Below, in pieces: positions 26,395 through 35,440 of a DNA stretch of 64,000 bases; position 1 is the stretch's first letter; each line of letters opens with the position of its first letter. This stretch comes from Legionella sp. (GTDB taxonomy: Bacteria; Pseudomonadota; Gammaproteobacteria; Legionellales; Legionellaceae): assembly GCA_031291115.1 (NCBI GenBank), contig JARLJQ010000005.1, positions 60,182 through 124,181 of the forward strand, in the 5' to 3' direction. The translations under genes and the position numbers were made by a program. The notes under the pieces are model-generated. The model had not been told where the DNA came from and ran no database searches. It saw only the letters and a program-made list of their open reading frames with translations.

Positions 26395-28647
26395 GGAGCC
26401 TGTTAAGCTACCAATATTGCCATTGTCGACTAAATTAGACTGCATGTTTTGCAGCGTGGGTGCCACTGGTGGTATGCCACAACCAGAACCACTACTGATT
26501 TGGTCATAACCCATTTCACAAATTGCTGGCAGATACCAATCAGTGTAACAGGTGGCACCTCCGTTACATACCACGCCTGTATTGTTTAAAGGCTGAGTGC
26601 ACAATCCTGCTGAATAGGTGATTGCTGTACCATAGCCAAATTGAATCATGTTATAGCTATCACAGGCTCCATCAGCACTTCCATTGCAATTTAATTGGGC
26701 AGACTGCAAAGTGGCTGGCTCGCCAGATGATGCATTAGGGCTTGGAATTGCGGTGGTGGAGGTTTCATCAATTCCCCAGATGCTGTCGAGAGCACCACCA
26801 GGAGACCAAGTAGTAGCTGGGAGCGCCTGGTCTTGATAAGCAGCCACCTTGCCGCCAATACTTCCTGTTGCAGATGTGGTGTCATCAATTGAAAAGAGAT
26901 AGCCTCCTTGGTACTGACAACCATAACCCAGCACCACTACTTCGGCAGATACGAGACTGCTGCTTGAGGTTATATTCAGGGTGCTTGCTGTTGGTACTGT
27001 TCCCGAAGCAGTACATCCACCACTTGAAGTTGCAGAAGCGCCTGGATTGATTGTAATGGTGCACGAAGCACCTGCTGCTAATGATGTAACGGTATTACCA
27101 CACGCATTAGCAGAAGAAGTATTTACTGATGCGCTTCCTGGAAGACTGGGCGACGGGGTGCCAACCGAAATGCCAGTAATGAGGTTTGAAGAAGTATTGG
27201 TCACCGTTAAGATCCGCGATACTCCTCCACCAAAACCGGAAAGTGCTAGCGTAGACGGGCTTACAGCAAGTCCATTTGTCGGTGTGACTGAGCTGGAATA
27301 GGAAGGAGAACCTATTTGAATTGCCCCACTTAGAGTGGTTGTTGTTTTTACGACAAAAGTATAGGCAGTGCCGTTAGTTAAGCCAGTCACGGTACAGGAT
27401 GTGGCTCCTGTCGTAGCACAGCCTGTATTGATAAATGTAGTGCCAGTGGTCGGCCCATAAGTCACCGCATAAGCGGTAATTGTTCCTGTGCCTGTATTGG
27501 TTGGTGCGGTCCAGCTTAGGGTGACTTGACTATTACCCGGAACAGCCAACACGTGACTTGGTCCTGCTGCAGCCGGGAAGTCGCCTAGTGTACTAAAAGC
27601 CACAGCGCAGTCACTCGTCACCGCCCCTGTAGTGTATGTGGTCCCCGAAAGAGTTCCGTTACACGTGTCACTCGCAATTGCTGCTGTATACCCAGCAGTA
27701 GGTGTCACACTAAATGTAGTCGTTGCGCCATAAGCGACTGTTTTTGAGGTGGGCGCATTAACAGTTACATGCGCATCACCACTGGCATTCACTGTAAAGG
27801 TCTCTTGGCTGGAGGTAAAGCTCACCGTACACGCTGCAGTAATGGGGCCTGTGGTGTAAGTATTTCCTGACAAAGTACCGCCACACCCAGTGGCCAAAAC
27901 GCTATACCCAATAGTCGGTGTCACACTAAATGTAGTCGTTGCGCCATAAGCGACTGTTTTTGAGGTGGGCGCATTAACAGTTACATGCGCATCACCACTG
28001 GCGTTTACTGTAAAACTCTCTAAACTGGAACTAAAACTCACCGAACAATTACTCGTAATTGCACCTGTCGTATAGGTAGTCCCCGATAGACTGCCTCCAC
28101 CACAGGTGCTACTTACCGTTACTGTATAACCAGCATTCGGTGTCACCGTAAAGGTTGTCGTTGAACCAGAAAGTACCTGCTGTGAGGCAGGAGTCGCTGT
28201 TACATGCGCATCACCAATGGATGTCACCGTATAGCGTGTTACAGGAGGTTGATTGATTATCTTAATTTGTAACACATTGTCGTGGCTTGGTTGATAACAT
28301 TGTAAGGAATTTCCTTTCTCACACAATACAGGGCCTGTATGGATGCCTTCTTGTGGAACGGCACTGCCATTCACTGTCAGCGTTAAAGCGCACGTACTGC
28401 CCTTGGTGGCCAGATGGCATGATGAAGCACTTAAACCAGGGGTTGCTTGCAAAATCAAATCTTTAGATTTAGTGGATTGATTGATTACCGTGTACTGAAC
28501 CGTTGCTGTGCTTCCTGCAGAGACCGTAGTTGTCGCTGGACTTGGCGCTGAATACGTCCATAAGGGTGTTCCGGCGTAAGTGAAGGTCATGACGAGCATT
28601 GCCCATGCGCCAATTAGTATTTTGTTAATTAAATTCCGTCTTTTCAT
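26257..28647 (-). CDS. Large secreted multidomain protein with putative DGR variable C-terminus
   Basis: The 796-residue protein starts at ATG 28647 (behind AAGGATATCAAC) with a signal peptide (MKRRNLINKILIGAWAM..., cleavage near TYAG). Domains: an N-terminal Cys-containing domain shared with the 19909 protein; three tandem beta repeats (FTVNASGDAHVTVNAPTSK, GATTTFSVTP, CGGTLSGNTYTTG), the last two nearly identical at DNA level too; a fibronectin type III-like domain (GNSQVTLSWTAP, SCTVTGLTNGTAYTFVV); an anchor-type beta domain (FGGGVSRILTVTNTSS, LAAGASCTITINPG); and a DUF1566/C-type-lectin-like end (YWSSTESSG ... VRCSRAL). The last ~40 codons have the codon signature of a DGR variable repeat. 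Probably a surface-displayed ligand-binding protein; no lipobox or anchor was seen. Confidence 0.7.
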   Translation of the reverse strand: MKRRNLINKILIGAWAMLVMTFTYAGTPLWTYSAPSPATTTVSAGSTATVQYTVINQSTKSKDLILQATPGLSASSCHLATKGSTCALTLTVNGSAVPQEGIHTGPVLCEKGNSLQCYQPSHDNVLQIKIINQPPVTRYTVTSIGDAHVTATPASQQVLSGSTTTFTVTPNAGYTVTVSSTCGGGSLSGTTYTTGAITSNCSVSFSSSLESFTVNASGDAHVTVNAPTSKTVAYGATTTFSVTPTIGYSVLATGCGGTLSGNTYTTGPITAACTVSFTSSQETFTVNASGDAHVTVNAPTSKTVAYGATTTFSVTPTAGYTAAIASDTCNGTLSGTTYTTGAVTSDCAVAFSTLGDFPAAAGPSHVLAVPGNSQVTLSWTAPTNTGTGTITAYAVTYGPTTGTTFINTGCATTGATSCTVTGLTNGTAYTFVVKTTTTLSGAIQIGSPSYSSSVTPTNGLAVSPSTLALSGFGGGVSRILTVTNTSSNLITGISVGTPSPSLPGSASVNTSSANACGNTVTSLAAGASCTITINPGASATSSGGCTASGTVPTASTLNITSSSSLVSAEVVVLGYGCQYQGGYLFSIDDTTSATGSIGGKVAAYQDQALPATTWSPGGALDSIWGIDETSTTAIPSPNASSGEPATLQSAQLNCNGSADGACDSYNMIQFGYGTAITYSAGLCTQPLNNTGVVCNGGATCYTDWYLPAICEMGYDQISSGSGCGIPPVAPTLQNMQSNLVDNGNIGSLTGSYWSSTESSGSPQFNAWVEYFASGSAQFNGNKGIQYGVRCSRALTL

Positions 28648-28716
28648 GTTGATATCCTTATGCAAGGTAAGTGAGATTAGAGCTCTTGCCGTGTACCAAT
28701 CCCTAAAGTAAGTTAC

Positions 28717-28746
28717 CAATAGTAATAGTAATAGTAATAGTAATAC
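28717..28746. repeat. Hexanucleotide tandem repeat in the leader of the variable-protein gene
   Basis: About five copies of AATAGT in a row, ~70-100 nt upstream of the ATG at 28647. Such a short tandem repeat can change copy number by slippage and alter promoter spacing or leader structure. Confidence 0.65.
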
Positions 28747-28752
28747 TTGTAG

Positions 28753-28869
28753 CAAATTTTAAGCTGTAAATATAATAAATATCATGCTACCTTTTCTGTT
28801 ACAGAAAATCAAAAAAATTCTTGAAATTTCAATCGCTCAACTCAACCAAATCATTTCGCGACAGCGACT
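28753..28869. repeat. Right arm of the ~110-bp inverted repeat
   Basis: Inverted counterpart of 24225-24334, lying upstream of the variable-protein gene and probably including its promoter. Substitutions and a short insertion (TATAATAAAT-like) show that the copies are not recent. Confidence 0.7.
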
Positions 28870-28916
28870 ATGTCTGTGTGCATCATTGTGTATTTTGTGT
28901 TTTAAAGCGGTGTAAC

Positions 28917-29132
28917 TTAAAAATGGTTGTCCAAATCATTAAAATCAGTGATTTCTTCTGGTGAAAGATTAAGGTCAATGGATTCGCCAGGAATTTTGCG
29001 CGTTTCACTAGCCCATTCGCCTAAATCAATTAGCTTGCATCGATCAGAGCAAAAAGGTCTGAACTTATTTTCAAGCTGCCAAGTATTTTTTTTGCTGCAG
29101 GTAGGACAGTTAATTTTATTTAGGTTAGTCAT
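28917..29132 (-). CDS. yacG: DNA gyrase inhibitor YacG (zinc-finger)
   Basis: The 71-residue protein has four zinc-binding cysteines in the YacG pattern: CPTC (9, 12) and CSDRC (28, 32), with [12 protein letters not shown] and [16 protein letters not shown] exactly as in the family. YacG binds GyrB and inhibits its DNA binding. The tail is acidic ([14 protein letters not shown]). The start at 29132 is set by family length; the frame is open 51 nt upstream. It usually sits beside coaE/pilD; here it stands alone next to the accessory block. Confidence 0.9.
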   Translation of the reverse strand: MTNLNKINCPTCSKKNTWQLENKFRPFCSDRCKLIDLGEWASETRKIPGESIDLNLSPEEITDFNDLDNHF

Positions 29133-29449
29133 AATCGTTAATGGTTTTATATTTAAGGTGCAGTATGCAATACAGTATATCAAATTTTCAAGATTCTGAC
29201 TTAATTTGAATTGTGCATAATCTGGATATAAAAATTAGGCCGCTTAGCGACCTTATAAAATCATTCTATAAGTTCTTAATTATCTCTTCTATCAGCCGCA
29301 CTTAGCCCTGCAGCATTTTCTCGGGATTTGATGAACTATCTAATACTTTCTAAGGATTTACTAGGGTCGCTCGACAGTATTTGCGGAGGGGCAAAAATAA
29401 AATCCAGGCCCCACGAATAACTAAATCGAGCTGCTCTTTTCAGTACTTA

Positions 29450-30352
29450 TCATACGATTTTTTGAGCTAACAGATGGCCAAATAATCCCTGCAATGGCCG
29501 GCCAAATTCGTCGAGTTTATGAAGTAAACCTATAGACTCCGTATATTCAAGTATTGACCAACCACTATCCTGATAAACGTGATAGAGCTCTTCTTTTTCT
29601 GGTAAAAAAGTAAATGAGTCTGGTAGAGAAAAAAACTCGGATTTAATCGGGAATACCAAAAAGTGATACCCTTGCTTCATTGTAGCCTGCTCTAACTCAT
29701 ACAATAAAGAAGGAATACGCTCGGCGTTTAAGAATTGTAAACTCACTGTTGAGAACACAAAATTATAATGATCTTTTTTTAAGTTTAAAGGCTGATTCAA
29801 ATCCCTAATAACCGCTTGAATCTGTGTTAAGTTCTCTTTTTGAGCAATCTCAACACCATGCTCTATTGCGGACTCATTGATATCAATGCCGGTTATTGAA
29901 TGACCCGCAGCAGCAAAATACAAAAGATTTCTTCCTGAACCCGAGCCCACATCTAAAATGGTTAAAGGATTTTGATTGACTAAATAGGCATGATAAATAC
30001 GCAATAAATCACTATGAACTACCCCTAAGCCATGCTTTTTATTAAAGTAGCGATGTGGCTTACAATAAAACTCCAGAGACGCCTTAAAGTGTTCACTAAT
30101 AGGTGTAATTTTATGCCATGCAGCAGGTGGAATAAAAAATTGAGGATTAGCATTATTGAGGCGGACACGTGACAGCTCCTCTCCGGCGCCATTTAAGAAG
30201 ATAAAATCAATTTCACCAACTTCTATGCACAAATTAGCCCAAGTTCCTTCTTTAGTACTGTGCTTTTCAAGAAAGAATTTAAGTTTTCCGTGGGTTTCTA
30301 TTAAAGTTTGTTTATAACAAACTAAGTCACCAAATTCTGTTAGCATGTGCAT
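29450..30352 (-). CDS. tehB: TehB-like SAM-dependent methyltransferase with DUF1971 N-terminus
   Basis: The 300-residue protein has an N-terminal cupin-like DUF1971 domain (~1-95, FFIPPAAWHKITPIS with the conserved His) and a class I methyltransferase domain with ILDVGSGSGRNLLYFA, ITGIDINESAIEH and VFSTVSLQFL. This two-domain form is the tellurite-resistance TehB found in Haemophilus and others, which methylates tellurite/selenite and possibly other substrates. No tehA permease is next to it. Single gene. Confidence 0.85.
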   Translation of the reverse strand: MHMLTEFGDLVCYKQTLIETHGKLKFFLEKHSTKEGTWANLCIEVGEIDFIFLNGAGEELSRVRLNNANPQFFIPPAAWHKITPISEHFKASLEFYCKPHRYFNKKHGLGVVHSDLLRIYHAYLVNQNPLTILDVGSGSGRNLLYFAAAGHSITGIDINESAIEHGVEIAQKENLTQIQAVIRDLNQPLNLKKDHYNFVFSTVSLQFLNAERIPSLLYELEQATMKQGYHFLVFPIKSEFFSLPDSFTFLPEKEELYHVYQDSGWSILEYTESIGLLHKLDEFGRPLQGLFGHLLAQKIV

Positions 30353-30393
30353 CCTGATAAACTATCCTGCGTTATTATCGCTTCAAAACAGAT

Positions 30394-31041
30394 CTAGCTC
30401 TTTTCAGCTTCCACCTGAAGTTTGGATAAAATCTTGTAGCCTTTAGCGAGTTTGTCAGCAAGTTCATGATTTACATCTCGGTGTTCCGCTTCATCGTCAC
30501 GAACAGCCAAGAGCACTTCGCGCAATCGAGCATCTTCTGCAAGATTCCAATAAGCTTTAGCAAAATCAGGCGCTGCACAATTTTCAATAGCTCCAGAATC
30601 AAGCTCGTCCAAATAATGGGTATAACTAATTACCGCTTCTTCCTCAAGATAGCCAACAAATCGGTGGGCTGTTTTAGAAGATAAGCTATACATCAGCAAA
30701 TAAAGTACTACGAAGATTGCTTGGGCAATGAAAATAATAAAGCGCTCAAACCAATTCGGCTTGGCAATATACATAAAGGTTATTAAATGCATGCGCTCAT
30801 TTTCCGCTTCGTCTAATAGAGTCTTAATCCAACCTTCATCATTCTTTATTTTCCTCAAACACCGCAGGTGCAATAAAGCGGCGCCAACCATCCCAGGAAC
30901 CGCCGCTACCGTTTCTAAAACGATTGCTCGATTACCATACCTCTTTTGGAAAAAGGTATCAGCAAAAAAACGAAAAAATTTAACAAGAGCACGAGCAAAT
31001 TTATCACTGAACGTTATGGTGGGCTTATGAATTGGTTCCAT
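30394..31041 (-). CDS. aox: Alternative oxidase (AOX, cyanide-insensitive ubiquinol oxidase)
   Basis: The 215-residue protein contains the diiron ligands of AOX in order: LET (Glu43), NERMHL (Glu82, His85), LEEEA (Glu133-135) and DEAEHRDVNH (Glu184, His187). Two hydrophobic helices (FIIFIAQAIFVVLYLLMY) form the interfacial membrane region. It oxidises ubiquinol and reduces oxygen to water without pumping protons. The size matches bacterial AOX. Start behind AGGATTTACCC. AOX is uncommon in gamma-proteobacteria; the neighbour tehB-like gene is 41 nt downstream and may be co-transcribed. Confidence 0.92.
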   Translation of the reverse strand: MEPIHKPTITFSDKFARALVKFFRFFADTFFQKRYGNRAIVLETVAAVPGMVGAALLHLRCLRKIKNDEGWIKTLLDEAENERMHLITFMYIAKPNWFERFIIFIAQAIFVVLYLLMYSLSSKTAHRFVGYLEEEAVISYTHYLDELDSGAIENCAAPDFAKAYWNLAEDARLREVLLAVRDDEAEHRDVNHELADKLAKGYKILSKLQVEAEKS

Positions 31042-31378
31042 GGGTAAATCCTCAACTAAGTAGGTACCTATGTATTATATTAAAGATGCATTTTAAATAC
31101 AACTTAAAGAATACCTTATCACGTCGTCTCGCAGAAAAGGCATAGCTTAGTGCTATTAGGACTCAGATTATATTGATCTGTCATAAATTTCTGTATTTTT
31201 AATATCGACGCAGCCTAATAAATCACGGATGATATCCAGTGAAATGCCCCAATAGTAACTGTGCTATTAGAACGAATAGAATTTATACTCGTTACAGGCA
31301 TTATTACTAATAGCCAAGACTGTATTTGATGTAACAAGCCGTACCAAAAAAATTATTTAAATTAAAAAAAGGATTTGA
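31042..31378. other. Intergenic, nothing recognised
   Basis: AT-rich divergent intergenic region between the aox gene and the 31379 gene; expected to hold both promoters. No repeat, RNA or further gene was seen. Confidence 0.5.
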
Positions 31379-33085
31379 ATGACTATTACCAGAAAAGATT
31401 TAGAAGAATTCACAGCCCCTCACCCATTGGAAATTAGTCCAGCTAGTGTCATGTTTCTCACCACCTTATTAAACGATGAAACAACCTCTTCAAATTTGCT
31501 TGAGCTTATCAAAAAAAATAAAATATCCTTGCGCAGCTTGATGCCAGCTTTAGTAGATTTATCCAATTATCAAATTCTAAACAATGATTCGATTGCTTTA
31601 TTAAATATAGAAGGTGGATTAGCAGCTATTCCCACGCTAATATCCTTACAAATAGAAAATTTATTAAACCCGATCACGCACCAAATTATCAGTGAAGCTG
31701 TAAAAAAACGCCTTAATACTTCAGGATTTGTCAGTAGTTTTACAATGTTACATCGTGAAAAAATTTTTTCTGAGAATGTATTAACTGTATTATTGAAAAA
31801 CATTCCTAAGTTCGATGAAACATGTGTTGCAATCATTCAATTGTCTCTATCTAAAATACTGCATCCAGAATATCTAGAAGCACTGGTGGGACATCCCTAT
31901 CCAGAGATTTTAAGTGATATCATCAGCAGGATACATTTCATAAAAAATTCAATCCCACCACAATTTTTAGATGACTTGCATAAACACTCTGATCTTCAAT
32001 CTTGCATGAAGTTTCTTGATATTATGGAAGATACTAAGATTAATTTTGCTGCCGAAGATATGCTTAATGAAAATTTACGCGGAATAATCCAATTATTGCA
32101 TAGAAAAAAACTCTTAGATCAACCAGTGTACGATAAGGTGGTCAAGCAAAATAACCTGGCTAGCATTTATAATGCATTACGTGTACTTGATACTGATAGT
32201 ACTCTTAATATAGAAAAGCTTGCTTCCGTATTGGAAGGCACTTTAACTGAAAAAATAGTTATCGATATGCGTCATGAAAAATTAAAAGAAGAAGCAATTA
32301 ATAGATTTGAATCATACACTAAAGAAACCATTCGAAAATTAAATAAATTGTATACAGAATTGAATTTCCCCTGGTATGCCGAATTATTTACCTTTCAAAA
32401 AAATTCTTTGGGAAATGATATTGAATATAAGATATCAGGCATTCAAAATGATTATTTATTCGACTTGTTTGTCAAGAAAACCACTGTCAACTCGTCTCAA
32501 CCTGAAATCAAAATTGCCCCAGATACCTCGTTAGAAACAATATCTATTTTACGCTCCAATCTTGTGTTTGAAACTTTAAATCCAGAGCTTGTGTGTATGG
32601 ATCTAAGCTATTCCAGCCATTGTCTTGATTTGCAAATAGAACATATCAAAACAAACGTTCCAAAAAGCAAAGCAATGGCTGAAGAATTAATAAAACAATT
32701 TGAAACGAAACAAACCTCAAAAAACATTATTGTAACTACAACTGCACCCTCAGAATTTGACGAAAAATATGCTCATAGTTCAGCTAGGCTTTATTTTCAA
32801 ACGAGCGCTCCCAAAGCCTTCCCTGACTTACAACAATTTTTTGAAAAATATGAATTATTAGATCCGAAACTTGGAAAAAATGGCACCTATTTTTATATCG
32901 AAGTTACTGACGAGAAATTACATAATCTCAATATATTGTTTGAAGATTTACTGAAACTCAATAGCAAAGAGTTTTCTAGTCAAGCCAGTCAATTAAGCCA
33001 ATTGGGGGTATTTTCTTTTCCATCTAAGCCTTTGGAAGAAAATAATGAGCGTCCACAGAGTCTTTTGGTATTTACGAATGAATGA
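31379..33085 (+). CDS. Protein of unknown function, putative effector
   Basis: The 568-residue protein has no family that I recognise. It is predicted cytoplasmic (no signal peptide or long hydrophobic segment), mostly alpha-helical and Leu/Ile/Lys/Asn-rich. The first ~270 residues look like irregular helical repeats (LLELIKKNKISLRSLMPALVDLSNY, FDETCVAIIQLSLSKILHPEYLEALVGHP), the rest a mixed domain ending in a short polar tail (KPLEENNERPQSLLVFTNE). The glutamate-rich tail would suit a Dot/Icm secretion signal if the host is a Legionella; that is inference. Good ribosome binding site (AAAAAAAGGATTTGA). Monocistronic. Confidence 0.6.
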   Translation: MTITRKDLEEFTAPHPLEISPASVMFLTTLLNDETTSSNLLELIKKNKISLRSLMPALVDLSNYQILNNDSIALLNIEGGLAAIPTLISLQIENLLNPITHQIISEAVKKRLNTSGFVSSFTMLHREKIFSENVLTVLLKNIPKFDETCVAIIQLSLSKILHPEYLEALVGHPYPEILSDIISRIHFIKNSIPPQFLDDLHKHSDLQSCMKFLDIMEDTKINFAAEDMLNENLRGIIQLLHRKKLLDQPVYDKVVKQNNLASIYNALRVLDTDSTLNIEKLASVLEGTLTEKIVIDMRHEKLKEEAINRFESYTKETIRKLNKLYTELNFPWYAELFTFQKNSLGNDIEYKISGIQNDYLFDLFVKKTTVNSSQPEIKIAPDTSLETISILRSNLVFETLNPELVCMDLSYSSHCLDLQIEHIKTNVPKSKAMAEELIKQFETKQTSKNIIVTTTAPSEFDEKYAHSSARLYFQTSAPKAFPDLQQFFEKYELLDPKLGKNGTYFYIEVTDEKLHNLNILFEDLLKLNSKEFSSQASQLSQLGVFSFPSKPLEENNERPQSLLVFTNE

Positions 33086-33122
33086 AATCAATAGCGTCAG
33101 ACACGAATGGCACAATTAATCC

Positions 33123-33204
33123 CGTCATTCAGAGCGCAGCAAAGGACCACCTAAAGATGGCTCGGCTATCTGAAGGGAGATCATTCGCTGCGCTCTGGAT
33201 GACG
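33123..33204. repeat. Palindromic repeat family A, copy 4
   Basis: CGTCATTCAGAGCGCAGCAA pairs with TTCGCTGCGCTCTGGATGAC around a loop containing GATGGCTCGGCTATCTGAAG, which reads inverted relative to other copies. Open frames crossing it are artefacts of its palindromic sequence. Confidence 0.75.
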
Positions 33205-33334
33205 AATAGGCTATGGCGCAATATCAAACGCAGCCATTGCATCACTACCTTATATAAATATATTGATCTTCATCAAATGTTTTGGGATTATCAAACACAG
33301 CCAAGAATGAGGCTAATTCATCAAAGGGATCTTT

Positions 33335-34102
33335 ATGTTTCAACAAGCTATAGTACGTACTCCCGCAGCAAGTTTAATCCATGGACTAACATCAGCTACA
33401 GATTTAGGTCAACCTAATTATGACAAAGCATTAGCTCAGCATCAGAATTATATAGACGCACTGATATCTTGTGGCCTGGAAGTAACTGTTTTGCCTGCTG
33501 TTAATGAATTTCCTGATTCATGCTTTGTTGAAGATCCCGTCTTATTAACTGAAAAAATTGCTATCCTGACGCGACCTGGCGCCCCCTCACGACAAGGCGA
33601 AGTCGTTTTAATTGAGCCAGCAATTCAGGCACTTTATAAAGAACGCATCGAGCGTATAAAATTCCCTGGAACTGTTGAAGCGGGCGATGTCTTAAGAATA
33701 AACAATCATTTTTATATTGGTCTGTCACAACGTACGAATGCCGAAGGCGCCAAACAACTGAGCACTATTTTAAACGAACAGGGTTACAGCAGCTCGGTTA
33801 TTGAACTGAAGCAGTTTCTGCATTTAAAAACTGGGGTTTCCTATCTTGGCGAAGAGCATTTGCTGGTTAATGGTGAGTTAATTGATCATCCGGAATTCCA
33901 GCAATTCAAACAAACAATTATTGCAGACTCAGAGGCTTATGCAGCCAACTGCATTAGAGTCAATGATAAAGTCATCATGCCTCAGGATTTTGATTATTCT
34001 TTAAAAGCCGTGCAAAAATTGGGTTTTAATGTAATTACCGTTGATATGAGTGAGTTTCGAAAAATTGATGGTGGTTTGAGCTGCTTGTCCTTAAGATTTT
34101 AA
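33335..34102 (+). CDS. Dimethylarginine dimethylaminohydrolase-like amidinotransferase-fold hydrolase
   Basis: The 255-residue protein matches DDAH (EC 3.5.3.18): FPDSCFVEDPVLL (substrate Asp/Glu), FPGTVEAGDVLRI, FLHLKTGVSYL with catalytic His163, and IDGGLSCLSLRF with nucleophile Cys250 at the end. The reaction hydrolyses N-omega-methylated arginine to citrulline plus methylamine or dimethylamine. Arginine deiminase itself is much longer. The ATG at 33335 follows AAAGGGATCTTT. The stop codon overlaps the start of the permease gene (TAATG), so the two are translationally coupled. Confidence 0.88.
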   Translation: MFQQAIVRTPAASLIHGLTSATDLGQPNYDKALAQHQNYIDALISCGLEVTVLPAVNEFPDSCFVEDPVLLTEKIAILTRPGAPSRQGEVVLIEPAIQALYKERIERIKFPGTVEAGDVLRINNHFYIGLSQRTNAEGAKQLSTILNEQGYSSSVIELKQFLHLKTGVSYLGEEHLLVNGELIDHPEFQQFKQTIIADSEAYAANCIRVNDKVIMPQDFDYSLKAVQKLGFNVITVDMSEFRKIDGGLSCLSLRF

Positions 34103-35415
34103 TGAGCAAAAAATTAACCGCCCTCAGTGTAACGCTAATCACTGTGGGTTCGGTAGACAGTATACGCAACCTACCTGCCGCAGCACTTATAGGTTCTAAT
34201 CTATTTTTTTATTTTAGTCTGGCATTAGTCTTCTTTTTACTACCTTGCGCCATTATTGCCTGTTGGTTCTCCACCCAATCCCATGATGGTATTTATGGCT
34301 GGGTTACCAAAAGCCTAGGTAAAAAAGCCGGATTTACTGCAATTTGGTTTCAATGGATGCAAAACATCCTTATCTACCCTACTTTTCTTAGTTTTATTGC
34401 CGGCGCATTCTTATTTTGTATTGATCCCAAACTCGTAGAGCAAAAAGGTCTTCTTTTTATTCTTATTAATCTATGCATTTGGAGTTTAACCTGGGTCAAT
34501 ATAAAGGGAATCAATTTATCCCACCGTTTCAGTGTATTTTGTTCGCTAGTTGGCCTTGTAATCCCCTTTATTCTGCTTTTATCCATAGGATTATTCTGGA
34601 TAATTACTCAGCCACATGCATTTCCCCTGGCGCCTCCTGCGCAGCAAGAAACATGGACGTCTTTAACGGCAATCATTCTTTCATTTTGTGGTATCGAAAT
34701 CGCCGCGGTACATATTCAAGAGTGCAAGCCAGGCGTATTCTCCAAAGCAATCGCTTTCTCTGTAATTATTATTTTTATGACTATGCTGCTTGGCGCGCTA
34801 ACCTTAGCGATGTTACTTTCACCGCAGCAATTAAATTTTATTAGCGGAATTCCCAAATTATTCCAGGTATTTTTCGCCCAAATAAAATGCGAAAAAATGA
34901 GTATTGTAATCAATGGATTAATTGTAATTGGCTGCATCGGATGTGCTAACAATTGGTTAATTTCCCCACTTAAGGGGCTTTTATTTGCTAGCAAGGAATT
35001 TAATGATTTAGATATTAACCTTTCAAAGAAGCCCATGACAAAACTACTATTAATACAAGCCTGCGGCATATCACTACTCAGTACTTTATTTTTGCTATTA
35101 CCCTCGATTAACGACTCTTATTGGATAATGATAACTCTAGCCACGCAAATGTATTTATTAATGTATTTTTTAATGTTTGTGGGCGCCATTAGAGCATCAT
35201 GGCAGACCAAAAATCGAATGCGCTGGGCCATCATTCTAATTTCTATATTAGGTCTATGTGGAATTAGCATTGCACTTATCGTAAGTTTTAATCCACCTTC
35301 TTCATTAGAAAACAACTCGCCGACTATCTATGCCCTATTTCTTGTTGTAAGTTTATTAATAATGACGCTGGCATCGGTTTTGGGAAAGAGAATGTTATAT
35401 TATTCTCCCTATTAA
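34102..35415 (+). CDS. APC family amino-acid permease/antiporter (GadC-like)
   Basis: The 437-residue membrane protein with about 12 helices has APC-superfamily features: VTLITVGSVDSIRNLPAAAL in the first helix, DGIYGWVTKSLGKKAGF after helix 2, and CGIEIAAVHIQECKPG in helix 6, typical of glutamate/GABA-type antiporters. Coupling to the DDAH gene suggests that it imports methylarginine or exports citrulline; the substrate is inferred from context only. Confidence 0.82.
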   Translation: MSKKLTALSVTLITVGSVDSIRNLPAAALIGSNLFFYFSLALVFFLLPCAIIACWFSTQSHDGIYGWVTKSLGKKAGFTAIWFQWMQNILIYPTFLSFIAGAFLFCIDPKLVEQKGLLFILINLCIWSLTWVNIKGINLSHRFSVFCSLVGLVIPFILLLSIGLFWIITQPHAFPLAPPAQQETWTSLTAIILSFCGIEIAAVHIQECKPGVFSKAIAFSVIIIFMTMLLGALTLAMLLSPQQLNFISGIPKLFQVFFAQIKCEKMSIVINGLIVIGCIGCANNWLISPLKGLLFASKEFNDLDINLSKKPMTKLLLIQACGISLLSTLFLLLPSINDSYWIMITLATQMYLLMYFLMFVGAIRASWQTKNRMRWAIILISILGLCGISIALIVSFNPPSSLENNSPTIYALFLVVSLLIMTLASVLGKRMLYYSPY

Positions 35416-35440
35416 CTAAGATAGTAATTCAAAGTACAAC

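Noticed and set aside
26981..27301. 106-codon + strand open frame in the variable-protein gene
   Set aside because: Antisense shadow of Thr/Ser/Gly-rich repeats; no ribosome binding site or family.
33082..33417. 111-codon open frame upstream of the DDAH gene
   Set aside because: Most of it is repeat A and the start of the DDAH gene in another frame; composition is not protein-like.
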